From Parapontixanthobacter aurantiacus (GTDB lineage: Bacteria; Pseudomonadota; Alphaproteobacteria; Sphingomonadales; Sphingomonadaceae): a stretch of DNA of 64,000 nt. The stretch is from positions 62,001 through 126,000 of the forward strand of contig NZ_WTYW01000002.1 of NCBI RefSeq assembly GCF_009827635.1, given 5' to 3'. Below the pieces are notes generated by a model, which saw nothing but the letters and a program-made list of their open reading frames with translations, was not told the DNA's origin and made no database searches. Every line of letters starts with the position of its first letter. Position 1 is the first letter of the stretch. Positions 34,877 to 43,477 of this stretch are shown piece by piece. Made by a program: the position numbers and the translations under genes.

Positions 34877-35683
34877 TCAGGCGTCCGCAGATTCGCGCGG
34901 TTTCGCCATTTGGCGGTGCATCTTTGCGACGAGGCCATCGGGCAGGATGTCGGCGAAGAGATACTGCACCTTGTTCAGAAGGCCGCTGACCTCCTTCACT
35001 TCGCCGTCGAGCAACGCGTCATAGCCGTCCTTTGCGACCTTCGCAGGATCGGCCTTCATGTTACTTTGCTGGACGCCGGTGCCTTCCATATCGGCTTCCT
35101 CGAAGAACTCGGTATCGGTCACGCCCGGCAGGAGGCACGAGACGACGACATCAGTTTCCTTCAACTCGTTGGCGAGGCCGACACAGAAATCGACGATGAA
35201 GGCCTTGGTCGAATTGTAGGTGAGATTGAACGGGCCGGGCATATCGGCGACGATCGAGCCGGTCACCAAAATTCGGCCGGCATTGCGGTCGCGCATGGCG
35301 CGTCCGACGCGGTGAATGAGGCTGACCGTGCCAGTCACGTTCGTATCGATGGTGTGCTTTACCTCACCCCACTCGGTGTCGAGGAACTTGCCGCCCTCGC
35401 CTGCTCCGGCATTCGCCATGAGCACGTCGACATGGCGCGAGCCGATAGCATCCATCAGCTTGTCGACGCCCTCCTTGGTCGCGAGATCAGCTTCGACCGT
35501 CTCGACGGAGGCTGCGCCTGACGCGCGGGCCGCTGCAGCGCCCTGTTCGAGTTCGCGGTCGGCCGCGATCAGGATGTCGCATCCGTCCTTTGCGGCGAGC
35601 TTGACCAGTTCGAGGCCGATGCCGCTCGAACCGCCTGTGATGACGGCGAGGCCGGATAGTTTGTCGATCGGGTTCTTGCTCAT
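34877..35683 (-). CDS. SDR-family oxidoreductase
   Basis: 268 residues from ATG 35683; an earlier in-frame ATG overlaps the ADH gene too far. The NAD(P) motif is TGGSSGIG near residue 16, NAG follows, and the catalytic site is Ser...YNSTK near residue 155, so the short-chain dehydrogenase set is complete. It lies behind the medium-chain ADH with a 4-base ATGA overlap, and is the third gene of an SRPBCC-ADH-SDR operon. Substrate unknown. Confidence 0.88.
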   Translation of the reverse strand: MSKNPIDKLSGLAVITGGSSGIGLELVKLAAKDGCDILIAADRELEQGAAAARASGAASVETVEADLATKEGVDKLMDAIGSRHVDVLMANAGAGEGGKFLDTEWGEVKHTIDTNVTGTVSLIHRVGRAMRDRNAGRILVTGSIVADMPGPFNLTYNSTKAFIVDFCVGLANELKETDVVVSCLLPGVTDTEFFEEADMEGTGVQQSNMKADPAKVAKDGYDALLDGEVKEVSGLLNKVQYLFADILPDGLVAKMHRQMAKPRESADA

Positions 35684-36867
35684 GTAGTTGTCTCCATTCC
35701 GGGACGAAGCACGACCTTCGTCCATTCGTTCTGCTTTTCCTTGAAGTTCTTGTAGCCGGTCGGCGCATCCTCGAGCGGCAGGTGATGGCTGATCAGGAAG
35801 GTCGTATCGATCTCACCTTCCTCGATCTTTTCGAGAAGCGTCTTGAGGTATTTCTGCACGTGAGTCTGGCCCGTGCCGATGCTGACGCCCTTTTCCATCA
35901 GTGCGCCGATGGGGAACTTGTCGGTCATCCCGCCATAGACGCCGGGGATCGAGACTTTTCCGCCGAACCGCACGGCAAGCAGCGCCTGTTTGAGGGCGCT
36001 CGCCCGGTCTGCGCCGATGCCGACTTTCTGCTTCACGACGTCGATCATGTTGTCGATCGCGAAACCATGCGATTCCATCCCGACCGCGTCGATGACCGCA
36101 TCCACGCCGATGCCGCCGGACATCTCCATCAACGCCTCGCGGACGTCCGTCTCGCGAAAGTTGATGATGTCCGCGCCGAGACCGCGCGCCAGTTCTAGGC
36201 GATGCGGATAGTGGTCGATGACGATGACCCGCGCTGCACCCATGACGAGAGCGGATTGCGCGGCGAACAGACCGACGGGACCGGCGCCCCATACGGCGAC
36301 CGTGTCGTCGGGCTGAATGTCCGCATTTTCCGCAGCCATCCAGCCGGTCGGTAGGATGTCGGAGAGGAAGAGGACCTTGTCATCGTCCAGATGGTCGGGA
36401 ACGACGATCGGACCGACGTCCGAGAACGGAATACGGACATATTCCGCCTGCCCGCCGGAATAACCGCCGGTGAGGTGCGAATAGCCGAACAGGCCAGCCA
36501 TCGGATGGCCATAAAGCGTTGCCGACAGATCCTGCTTTTCGACCGGGTTCGAGTTGTCGCAGGCCGAATATTGCTGGACCTTGCAGTGGAAGCATCCGCC
36601 GCAGGCGATGGTGAACGGAACGACGACCCGCTGACCTTTTTTGAGGGTGCTGTCGGTGCCGGTCTCGACGACTTCGCCCATAAATTCATGGCCGAGCACG
36701 TCGCCCGTCATCACGCCGGGAATGACTCCGTCGTAAAGATGAAGGTCGCTGCCGCAGATCGCGGTCGAGGTGACCTTGATGACGGCATCGCGCGGATTGA
36801 TGATTTCGGGATCGGATACCGTATCGACGCGCACGTCGTGCGTTCCGTGAAAGGTAAGGGCGCGCAT
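35680..36867 (-). CDS. Zinc-dependent alcohol dehydrogenase (glutathione-independent FDH-like)
   Basis: 395 residues. Catalytic zinc ligands are in STAICGSDLHLYDG (Cys), LGHEFMGEV (His, Glu) and the later ADH positions. The structural zinc loop is CGGCFHCKVQQYSAC. The cofactor site is around WGAGPVGLFAAQSA. The length and CGSDLH / GVIPG context fit the Pseudomonas formaldehyde-dehydrogenase-like group of medium-chain dehydrogenases, which need no added glutathione. It is the middle gene of a tight operon: one-base TGATG overlap with the SRPBCC gene before it, ATGA with the SDR after it. Confidence 0.88.
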   Translation of the reverse strand: MRALTFHGTHDVRVDTVSDPEIINPRDAVIKVTSTAICGSDLHLYDGVIPGVMTGDVLGHEFMGEVVETGTDSTLKKGQRVVVPFTIACGGCFHCKVQQYSACDNSNPVEKQDLSATLYGHPMAGLFGYSHLTGGYSGGQAEYVRIPFSDVGPIVVPDHLDDDKVLFLSDILPTGWMAAENADIQPDDTVAVWGAGPVGLFAAQSALVMGAARVIVIDHYPHRLELARGLGADIINFRETDVREALMEMSGGIGVDAVIDAVGMESHGFAIDNMIDVVKQKVGIGADRASALKQALLAVRFGGKVSIPGVYGGMTDKFPIGALMEKGVSIGTGQTHVQKYLKTLLEKIEEGEIDTTFLISHHLPLEDAPTGYKNFKEKQNEWTKVVLRPGMETTT

Positions 36868-37535
36868 CAGGCGTTCTCCTTCTGCTGCTGCTTGGCTTTG
36901 CGGGTCTGGTCCTTGGTGCGGGCCGAGGTGGCGATCTCGCCGGTTTCCATCAGCATCTTGAACCGTTTGAGGTCGTGGCGCGCCTGGACGTTGGGTTCGC
37001 GCAGGAACAGCTTGGCGATCGCCCGTCCAAGGTCGCCGGCAGGCGGTTTGTAGGCGACGATCAGCGAGACACGCGTGCCGCGCTCTCCTGGTGCGTCCTC
37101 AAACGCGACGCGGCCCTCGGTATCGATGTCCGAATCCTCGACGGAGCGCCACGCGATGAGTTCTTCCTGCTTCTCGCTGACGATTTCCGTCTCGACGTCG
37201 ACGCTCTGCCCGGCAGGAGCCTTGATTGTCCAGACGGACCGGTCGCCGCCCTTGACGGCAACCTTCTCGAGGTTCTCCATGAAATCGGGCAGGTTCGTGA
37301 AGTCGCGCCAGAAGGCGAACAATTCGCTCTTCGGCTTGCGAATGGTGACTGTCCGGCCGACGACGGAATACTCGCCGAAGCCGCGGCGGGCGGTATAGCC
37401 GGGGGCGTCATCGCCCCAGTCGCGCTTCTTGCGCTGGGTGTTGGTGTAGGCGAAGGCGGCAGCGCCCAATGCGGCGCCGATGCCGATGGCCGGGCCGATC
37501 CATCCACCGGACCGGTCGTTCGTGTCGTGGCTCAT
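36867..37535 (-). CDS. Membrane-anchored SRPBCC-domain protein
   Basis: 222 residues. One N-terminal hydrophobic stretch rich in Gly/Ala (about residues 11-30, GWIGPAIGIGAALGAAAFAY) should anchor it. The SRPBCC (START-like, polyketide-cyclase/coenzyme-Q-binding) fold follows from residue 55 (RTVTIRKPKSELFAFWRDF, NLPDFMENLEKV). The C-terminal 25 residues are Lys/Gln-rich and probably disordered. This fold holds a hydrophobic ligand; no catalytic residues are known. As first gene of the SRPBCC-ADH-SDR operon it may bind the substrate of the dehydrogenases or a membrane component. Function unknown. Confidence 0.82.
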   Translation of the reverse strand: MSHDTNDRSGGWIGPAIGIGAALGAAAFAYTNTQRKKRDWGDDAPGYTARRGFGEYSVVGRTVTIRKPKSELFAFWRDFTNLPDFMENLEKVAVKGGDRSVWTIKAPAGQSVDVETEIVSEKQEELIAWRSVEDSDIDTEGRVAFEDAPGERGTRVSLIVAYKPPAGDLGRAIAKLFLREPNVQARHDLKRFKMLMETGEIATSARTKDQTRKAKQQQKENA

Positions 37536-37664
37536 GGCTCTTCCTTTTTGAAAAGGTGTGATACCTTTATGGAAGCGCCCGATGGCCCTTACGTTTCGTC
37601 GCTTACGTTCAAGCGAGCCTCAGCAGCGGCAGGGCACCACCCGACAACATATGTTTGCAGCCGC

Positions 37665-38537
37665 TCAGCCCAGCAGGCGGCGCGCGATTTCGCGCACTTC
37701 GTCGCCCATGTCTTCCCGCTCCAGCGCGAGGGCCAGGGTCGCTTCGACGAACCCCGTCTTGCTGCCGCAATCGTAGCGATTGCCTTCGAAAGTGACGGCG
37801 TGGAAGGGCTGCGAACCGATCATCTTCGCCATTGCGTCGGTCAGCTGGATTTCTCCGCCCGCGCCCTTGCCCTGATCTTTCAGGACGCCCATCACCTCGG
37901 GCTGAAGGATATAGCGGCCCGACACGATCTTGTTCGACGGCGCTTCGGCGACGGGCGGCTTCTCGACCAGTCCCTTCACTTCGGTCAGCGAACCTTTTTC
38001 CTCGCCCGGATCGATCACCCCGTAGGAGGAGACGTCCTCGTGCGGGATTTCCAGAACGCTGATGAGATTGCCGCCGACCTCGTCATAGGCCTCGACCATC
38101 TGCTTCATGCAACCCGGCTCGCCCACCATCAGTTCGTCCGGCAGGAGGATGGCGAAGGGATCGTCGCCGACGATGGCCCTCGCACACCAGATCGCATGGC
38201 CGAGCCCGAGCGGGACCTGCTGACGCACGGTGATGATGTCGCCCGGTGTCGCACGCGTGGGATCGAGCACCGACATGTCCTTGCCGCGTTCCTCCATCGT
38301 CGTTTCGAGTTCGAAGGCGACGTCGAAATGCTCGACGATGGCGGTCTTGCCGCGCCCGGTCACGAAGATGATCTGCTCGATCCCCGCCTCGCGCGCCTCG
38401 TCCACCGCATACTGGATGAGTGGGCGGTCGACGATCGGCAGGAGTTCCTTGGGGATGGCCTTCGTTGCCGGAAGGAAGCGAGTGCCAAGCCCTGCTACGG
38501 GGAAGACGGCTTTCTTGATCGGTTTGTGCTGTGTCAT
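37665..38537 (-). CDS. galU: UTP-glucose-1-phosphate uridylyltransferase
   Basis: 290 residues from ATG 38537; an in-frame ATG at 38576 adds 13 weak residues. The nucleotidyltransferase signature GLGTRFLPATKAIPKE is at the N-terminus, with FVTGRGKTAIVEHFD and the later metal-binding ELTDAMA-like stretch. It makes UDP-glucose from glucose-1-phosphate and UTP for envelope polysaccharides and lipopolysaccharide. With the phosphohexomutase at 59123 it forms the hexose-phosphate to UDP-glucose route, though they are not linked on the chromosome. Divergent from murA. Confidence 0.95.
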   Translation of the reverse strand: MTQHKPIKKAVFPVAGLGTRFLPATKAIPKELLPIVDRPLIQYAVDEAREAGIEQIIFVTGRGKTAIVEHFDVAFELETTMEERGKDMSVLDPTRATPGDIITVRQQVPLGLGHAIWCARAIVGDDPFAILLPDELMVGEPGCMKQMVEAYDEVGGNLISVLEIPHEDVSSYGVIDPGEEKGSLTEVKGLVEKPPVAEAPSNKIVSGRYILQPEVMGVLKDQGKGAGGEIQLTDAMAKMIGSQPFHAVTFEGNRYDCGSKTGFVEATLALALEREDMGDEVREIARRLLG

Positions 38538-38700
38538 GTCGGCTTTCGCGTTGAACGGATGGGGTCGCCCCGTCAACCGATGCGCACGCCACCTGTTCCA
38601 ATCGGAGACCGAGGGATAGCCGCCGCGTCGACCGTCACCCGCCCGCCTTCCCGCGCTGGCGACTTGTGCTGACGGACAATCCGGCTAAACCGCTGGCCCT

Positions 38701-39984
38701 ATGGACAAGCTCATCATTCGTGGCGGCAACCGCCTGTCGGGAACGATTCCGATCTCGGGCGCCAAGAACTCCGCCCTCACGCTCATTCCCTGCGCCCTTT
38801 TGACCGACGAACCGGTCACGCTGCGCAACCTGCCCCGCCTCGCGGACATCGACGGGTTCCAGCACCTGATGACCCAGTTCGGCGTCAGCCATTCGATCGC
38901 GGGCGCGCGCCCGGAAGATTTCGGCCGGGTCGTCACGCTGCAGGCGACGCGCATAACCAATTCCACGGCGCCCTACGATCTCGTGCGCAAAATGCGCGCC
39001 TCGATCCTCGTGCTGGGTCCCTTGCTCGCCCGCGCGGGAGAAGCGACGGTATCGCTGCCGGGGGGCTGCGCCATCGGCAATCGGCCCATCGACTTGCATC
39101 TGAAGGCTTTGGAAGCAATCGGCGCGGAAATCGAACTCGCGCAGGGCTATGTCCGGGCAAGTGCGCCGGGCGGACGGCTGGCGGGCGGAGACTACGACTT
39201 CCCGGTCGTCTCGGTCGGAGCGACGGAGAACGCCGTCATGGCCGCGGTCAAGGCGAGCGGCACGTCCCGCCTCACCAATGTCGCGCGCGAGCCGGAAATC
39301 GTCGATCTGTGCAACCTGCTCTGCGCGATGGGCGCCGAGATCGAGGGCATCGGCTCGTCCGACCTGACGATCCACGGCGTCGAGCGGCTGAACGGCGCGA
39401 CCTACAAGGTCATGCCCGACCGGATCGAAGCGGGCTCATATGCCTGCGCTGCGGCCATAACCGGCGGCAGCGTGACGCTCGAGGGCGCGAAAGCGAGCGA
39501 CATGGCGGCGACCATGCATGCGCTCCGCAATATCGGGGTCGAGGTCGAAGGCGATGAAAAGCGCGTCAGGGTCGAGGCGAACGGACAGTTGAAGGCGACC
39601 AATCTGTCGACCGCGCCCTATCCCGGCCTTGCCACCGACATGCAGGCGCAATTCATGAGCCTCCTCTGCAAGGCGGACGGTACGAGCGTACTCAAGGAAA
39701 CCATTTTCGAGAACCGTTACATGCACGTGCCCGAACTCTCGCGCATGGGCGCGCATATCGAGACGACGGGGCGCACCGCCGTCGTTCACGGAGTGGACGA
39801 GTTGAACGGGGCCGAAGTCATGGCGACCGACCTGCGCGCTTCGATGAGCCTCATCATCGCTGCCTTGGCCGCCACCGGTGAAACGCAGGTGCGCCGCGTC
39901 TATCATCTGGATCGCGGATACGAACGGCTGGAAGAGAAATTGCAGCTTGTCGGCGCTGATATAGAACGGGTTGGCGACGATTAA
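38701..39984 (+). CDS. murA: UDP-N-acetylglucosamine 1-carboxyvinyltransferase
   Basis: 427 residues, normal for MurA. The N-terminal GAKNSAL (Lys22, Asn23) binds substrate, and the catalytic Cys sits in [10 protein letters not shown] at residue 123, so it is the usual fosfomycin-sensitive type. The two inside-out alpha/beta domains are complete, with [13 protein letters not shown] and [14 protein letters not shown] as expected. It adds enolpyruvate from PEP to UDP-GlcNAc, the first committed step of peptidoglycan synthesis, in the cytoplasm. It is divergent to galU; the next small gene has its own promoter. Confidence 0.97.
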   Translation: MDKLIIRGGNRLSGTIPISGAKNSALTLIPCALLTDEPVTLRNLPRLADIDGFQHLMTQFGVSHSIAGARPEDFGRVVTLQATRITNSTAPYDLVRKMRASILVLGPLLARAGEATVSLPGGCAIGNRPIDLHLKALEAIGAEIELAQGYVRASAPGGRLAGGDYDFPVVSVGATENAVMAAVKASGTSRLTNVAREPEIVDLCNLLCAMGAEIEGIGSSDLTIHGVERLNGATYKVMPDRIEAGSYACAAAITGGSVTLEGAKASDMAATMHALRNIGVEVEGDEKRVRVEANGQLKATNLSTAPYPGLATDMQAQFMSLLCKADGTSVLKETIFENRYMHVPELSRMGAHIETTGRTAVVHGVDELNGAEVMATDLRASMSLIIAALAATGETQVRRVYHLDRGYERLEEKLQLVGADIERVGDD

Positions 39985-39995
39985 GGATGCCTGTC

Positions 39996-40020
39996 GGACC
40001 TTTCGCGACGTGGCAGCGTT
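39996..40020 (+). promoter_or_regulatory. Possible EcfG (general stress) promoter
   Basis: GGACC (39996-40000), then 16 bases, then CGTT (40017-40020). The alphaproteobacterial general stress consensus is GGAAC-N16/17-CGTT, so there is one mismatch. It stands about 30 bases before the small gene at 40052. Confidence 0.4.
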
Positions 40021-40051
40021 GATCTGACACGAACACGAAAGGATTTTTGAC

Positions 40052-40279
40052 ATGGCACTATTGAAATTGGCGACGCTCGGTGCGCTGGGTTACGCAGGAT
40101 ACAAGTATTTCGAGAAGAACAAGACCGACAATAACGGCGTCGCCTTCGCAAGCGGCGAGCCGAAGGGTCAGTTCCGCAACGCTGGCGCCGACGCAACGGC
40201 AACACATGACCGGATGAGTACGACCGACGAGACGCTCGACGAAACATTCCCGGCAAGCGACGCAACCGCGAAATACTGA
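40052..40279 (+). CDS. Small hypothetical protein, possible stress protein
   Basis: 75 residues, preceded by GAAAGGA at the right distance. The N-terminus (MALLKLATLGALGYAGYKYFEKNK) is a short hydrophobic helix then a basic patch. The rest is polar, with a run of Asp/Thr (TTDETLDETFPASDATA) similar to the acidic tails of small alphaproteobacterial stress proteins. I do not recognise a named family. It has its own terminator and a promoter like those of the EcfG general stress regulon, so it is probably a monocistronic, stress-induced gene. Confidence 0.75.
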   Translation: MALLKLATLGALGYAGYKYFEKNKTDNNGVAFASGEPKGQFRNAGADATATHDRMSTTDETLDETFPASDATAKY

Positions 40280-40309
40280 CGAATTTTTCCTCGTTACCAA
40301 ACAGCAAAG

Positions 40310-40339
40310 GGCGGCAGGAGCAAATACTGTCGCCTTTTT
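40310..40339 (+). terminator. Terminator after the small stress-type gene
   Basis: GGCGGCAG and CTGTCGCC form an 8-bp stem with one G-T pair, with a nine-base loop, followed by TTTTT. It also separates this gene from the converging RHH gene. Confidence 0.8.
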
Positions 40340-40357
40340 GCTTGCGCGCCGTCGTTC

Positions 40358-40594
40358 CTAGCCCGCGTTATCCTGGCTCACCAGCCAGATGCGGATGGCG
40401 CTGGCGAGACCGGGCGGGGTCTGCGAGCGAATGCGTTCTGCATCGATCTCGGCGACGAGCCGCGCGATCGGGATGTCGCGTCGTGCCGCAGCCTCGCGCA
40501 GCATGTCCCAGAACAGCGGCTCGAGACTGATCGAGGTCTTGTGCCCGGCAATCGCGACCGAGCGCTTGACTGGCGGATGATAGGGCGGGGTCAT
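40358..40594 (-). CDS. Ribbon-helix-helix domain protein
   Basis: 78 residues from ATG 40594 (GAGG seven bases upstream); an ATG four codons earlier is possible. The start (PVKRSVAIAGHKTSISLEPLF) then WDMLREAAARRDIP has the strand-helix-helix pattern of RHH_4 proteins (PF13467-like), a group common in alphaproteobacteria. It probably dimerises and binds DNA. It is transcribed away from the LuxR-type gene across a gap that holds a perfect inverted repeat, a natural operator for it. Confidence 0.8.
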   Translation of the reverse strand: MTPPYHPPVKRSVAIAGHKTSISLEPLFWDMLREAAARRDIPIARLVAEIDAERIRSQTPPGLASAIRIWLVSQDNAG

Positions 40595-40609
40595 GCCGTG
40601 CCTCATAGC

Positions 40610-40627
40610 GTATCGCACAGGCGATAC
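40610..40627. promoter_or_regulatory. Inverted repeat between divergent regulators
   Basis: GTATCGC and GCGATAC are perfect 7-bp arms around ACAG. The site is 16 bases before the RHH start and 51 before the LuxR-type gene. An unrelated 10-bp palindrome GAGTGCACTC (40669-40678) touches the LuxR-type start. Both are likely protein-binding sites. Confidence 0.55.
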
Positions 40628-40678
40628 GAATTTTTTGGGGTGGTGAGACCTTGCCGCGCTAACTAGCCGAGTGCACTC

Positions 40679-41440
40679 ATGACGGAGCGCGGCGGCACGA
40701 TGGAAGATGGCTATGACAGCCTGAGCGAGAAGGAGCGCGAGACGCTGCGCCTCCTGCTTTACGGCCACGACGCGAAATCGATGGCCGGAACGCTCGGCCT
40801 GTCGGTCCATACGGTAAACGAGCGACTGCGCAACGCGCGGCGCAAGCTCGACGTGACCAGCAGCAAGGAAGCGGCGCGCCTTTTGTTCGAGCGCGAAAGC
40901 GATACCCCCCATTTCCTTGGACACAAGACTTTGGGGGATGCCGACGAGGGGGACGGCGCGCCAGATGACGAGCAGTCGCAAGACGATGGCAAGGCGCGGA
41001 TCCCCCGCGCCTACATTCTTGCAGGAGTGCTTATCATGTCCCTTATCTTTGCTGCCCTCGCGCTAGGGCTTAATCCCGCCACTACCGATAAAGAGGTTGC
41101 AGCCGTGGAAAGCCAGGAAGGCCAGGCCGAAGCAGCCGCGCGCTACTGGCTGGAACTAAGCGATACGGGCGATGCCGAAGGCAGCTACGCGCTGACTGCC
41201 GAGAACTTTCGCGCGTCGAATACTCTCGATGCCTGGCGCAATGCTCTCTCTCAGGTACGCGAACCCTTGGGGGTAACGCAGTCGCGGCGACTCGTATCGG
41301 CCGAGATGCCGCCAACTCCGCAAGGCTATATGGTCGTAAAATACCGCACCGACTTCGCGCAGCAAGCCGATATGCTCGAAACGGTGACGCTTGTGCGCGA
41401 AAACGGCAATTGGCGCGTCGTCGGCATTTATCTTGAGTGA
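40679..41440 (+). CDS. LuxR-type HTH regulator with membrane segment and DUF4019 domain
   Basis: 253 residues; an in-frame ATG seven codons later is also possible. Residues 14-68 are a LuxR/sigma-region-4-like HTH (LSEKERETLRLLLYGHDAKSM, LSVHTVNERLRNARRKL). Acidic linker 75-108, a single membrane segment about 110-131 (AYILAGVLIMSLIFAALALG), then a DUF4019 domain to the end, which would face the periplasm. This is a one-protein membrane-bound transcription factor: an extracytoplasmic sensor joined to a cytoplasmic DNA-binding domain, with no kinase. Target and signal unknown. It lies divergent to the RHH gene. Confidence 0.82.
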   Translation: MTERGGTMEDGYDSLSEKERETLRLLLYGHDAKSMAGTLGLSVHTVNERLRNARRKLDVTSSKEAARLLFERESDTPHFLGHKTLGDADEGDGAPDDEQSQDDGKARIPRAYILAGVLIMSLIFAALALGLNPATTDKEVAAVESQEGQAEAAARYWLELSDTGDAEGSYALTAENFRASNTLDAWRNALSQVREPLGVTQSRRLVSAEMPPTPQGYMVVKYRTDFAQQADMLETVTLVRENGNWRVVGIYLE

Positions 41441-41463
41441 GATATGATCGGGATAGCTCACGC

Positions 41464-41498
41464 AAAAAAGGGCCGCCCGCGCGATTGGCGGACGGCCC
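41464..41498 (-). terminator. Terminator of the first PEP-CTERM gene
   Basis: On the minus strand GGGCCG and CGGCCC form the outer stem, with a CCGCC/GGCGG inner pairing, followed by six T. It lies 38 bases past the stop of the PEP-CTERM gene and faces the LuxR-type gene tail. Confidence 0.8.
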
Positions 41499-41535
41499 AG
41501 TAATTTGATCGAAAGCTCGAAAAGGGTGGATGCGA

Positions 41536-42273
41536 TCAGGCGTAGACGACGCTCGAACGAACGACCTGCTTGCGGCGACGCATCATGCCGCCGGCAAAGC
41601 CGAAGCCGACCAGCATCAGTGCCCAAGTGCCCGGTTCCGGAACGGCTGCCGTGGGCACGGTCTGGAAGGTGATCGCGGCCAGCTTGAAGCCGTCCTTGTA
41701 ATGATCGTAATTGCTGGCGGACGCTGCGATGATCCAGCTATTGCCCGAGAAGCCCGACGGATTGACGCCGCGGGTCTGGCTTCCGCCGCCGTTCGAAATC
41801 GCCTCGAAGAAGTTGTATCCGGCAAGTGCGCTCGTCGCAGCGACGTAGTTCCAATCGGGCGTCGTCGTGAACATCGTATTCGAGACGCCGATGGTTGCAT
41901 CGGTATCGTACATTCCGTGCCAGCCGGTGTTGAAGGTCACGGTGTCGAGGATGACCTCTTCCGCGAATTGCAGCAGGACGAAATCGATGCGGCCCGAATT
42001 GTCGACCGTGTGCGAATTGTCGCCGCTCGAGTTCATCACGCCGAGCCCATGGCTCCATTGACCGAGCGCGCCTTCGCGCACCTTGCCGTCGCTGTCGATC
42101 GACCAGCCGCTTGCGACGACGCTCGTTTCGCCGTCGGAGAAGCTGCGTTGGTTGCCCGTCGAGCCGTTGCTGTTGCTACCGCTCAGGACAATGGTGCCGG
42201 CGCTGGCCGGTGCGGCGATGGTGACGGCAGCAAACGCCGCGGCGACCATGCCCAGTTTGGTTGTGCGAATCAT
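41536..42273 (-). CDS. PEPxxWA-CTERM sorting-signal exported protein
   Basis: 245 residues. An N-terminal signal peptide (about 1-25, ending PASAG) and a C-terminal sorting module PEPGTWALMLVGFGFAGG followed by MMRRRK give a classic PEP-CTERM protein of the WA subtype, made for exosortase processing and display outside the cell. The middle is beta-rich, with a lectin-like or NPCBM-like feel (SGSNSNGSTGNQRS..., GWHGMYDTDATIGV). No exosortase or EPS gene is in the window. Monocistronic with its own terminator. Confidence 0.88.
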   Translation of the reverse strand: MIRTTKLGMVAAAFAAVTIAAPASAGTIVLSGSNSNGSTGNQRSFSDGETSVVASGWSIDSDGKVREGALGQWSHGLGVMNSSGDNSHTVDNSGRIDFVLLQFAEEVILDTVTFNTGWHGMYDTDATIGVSNTMFTTTPDWNYVAATSALAGYNFFEAISNGGGSQTRGVNPSGFSGNSWIIAASASNYDHYKDGFKLAAITFQTVPTAAVPEPGTWALMLVGFGFAGGMMRRRKQVVRSSVVYA

Positions 42274-42585
42274 TTCTCATTTCCCCAGATTCCGACCCCG
42301 ATCGGAAACCCCTTCCGAACGTGGCAGCAGACTTGAGAAATTGAAGGCGATCAAAAAGCACGGCAAAGCGCGCGTCTAACGATGATACAGGGTCCCGCCT
42401 GTTCGAAAGCGAGACGGTTTTACAACATAGGTTAAGCTCGCATTGAATCTACGGGAATTTTTCGCGCGCCCAAGCTCTCGAAGGCTGGCCCTGCCGCATG
42501 GCTCGCGAACAGGGGAAGCCGAAGCGCCGTATGAGAAAGGCGCATTTTTTCCCACTGTCGAAGTCGCAGACGGACGCGAATCCGC
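42274..42585. other. 312-base gap, no gene recognised
   Basis: No coding frame with a ribosome site was found on either strand. It is AT-rich in parts (TTTTACAACATAGGTTAAG around 42419) and holds the upstream region of the PEP-CTERM gene and the tail of phaB. No strong terminator for phaB was seen. Confidence 0.5.
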
Positions 42586-43308
42586 TCAATACATGTGCTG
42601 CCCGCCATTGATGCTGAGCGTCGAGCCGGTGACGAAGCCCGCTTCCTCGCGACACAGGAACAGAACACCGCGAGCGATCTCGTTCGCCTGGCCGAGCCTG
42701 CCCACGGGGATCTTCGCGACGATCTTCTCCAGCACCGGCTCGGGCACGGCGGCGACCATGTCGGTGTCGATATAGCCGGGTGCGATGGCGTTCACCGTGA
42801 TGCCGCTGCGCGCCCCTTCCTGCGCCAGCGCCTTGGTGAAGCCGTGAATGCCCGACTTGGCCGCGGCGTAGTTCACCTGCCCGTATTGCCCGGCCTGCCC
42901 GTTGATCGAGCCGATATTGACGATCCGGCCCCATTTGCGCTCGCGCATTCCTGGAAAGCAGGCCTTCGCCATGTTGAAGCATCCGCCCAGATTGATGCGC
43001 ATGACTTCGTTCCAGTCGTCGAAGCTCATCTTGTGCAGTACGCCGTCGCGCGTGATCCCGGCATTGTTGACGACGATGTCGATCGGGCCGACTTCGTCCT
43101 CGATCGTCTTGCATCCGTCGAGGCAGGCCTGATGATCGCCGACATCCCACTTGTAGGTCGCGATACCGGTCTCGTCCGAGAATTTCTTCGCTGCATCGTC
43201 ATTGCCGCCGTAATTGGCGACGACGGTCATGCCCTCGTCCCTGAGCATTTCGCAAATGGCGCGACCGATGCCCCGCGTTCCTCCGGTGACGACTGCTACT
43301 CGCGCCAT
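42586..43308 (-). CDS. phaB: Acetoacetyl-CoA reductase
   Basis: 240 residues. NADPH motif TGGTRGIG at residue 8, NNAGITRDG near 85, and the catalytic Ser-Tyr-Lys in INIGSINGQAGQYGQVNYAAAKSG fit PhbB of polyhydroxybutyrate synthesis; the QAGQYGQ stretch is typical of PhaB, unlike FabG. It reduces acetoacetyl-CoA to (R)-3-hydroxybutyryl-CoA. Good ribosome site (AGGAGAGG). phaA and phaC are not in the window, so the gene stands alone. Confidence 0.93.
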   Translation of the reverse strand: MARVAVVTGGTRGIGRAICEMLRDEGMTVVANYGGNDDAAKKFSDETGIATYKWDVGDHQACLDGCKTIEDEVGPIDIVVNNAGITRDGVLHKMSFDDWNEVMRINLGGCFNMAKACFPGMRERKWGRIVNIGSINGQAGQYGQVNYAAAKSGIHGFTKALAQEGARSGITVNAIAPGYIDTDMVAAVPEPVLEKIVAKIPVGRLGQANEIARGVLFLCREEAGFVTGSTLSINGGQHMY

Positions 43309-43477
43309 GAACCTCTCCTGTTTTCTTGGTTTACGTTACGTCATTCTTAAGCGCGCTGACGAAGCGGGCAAGAGGGATTATGCGCATGGCGTAAAGCGAT
43401 GCGGCATGGCATTCGTATTCGAAGAATGTTCTGTCAGGAAACCGGCGCAGGAAAGTCTCGCCGGATACTCGCGAGCG

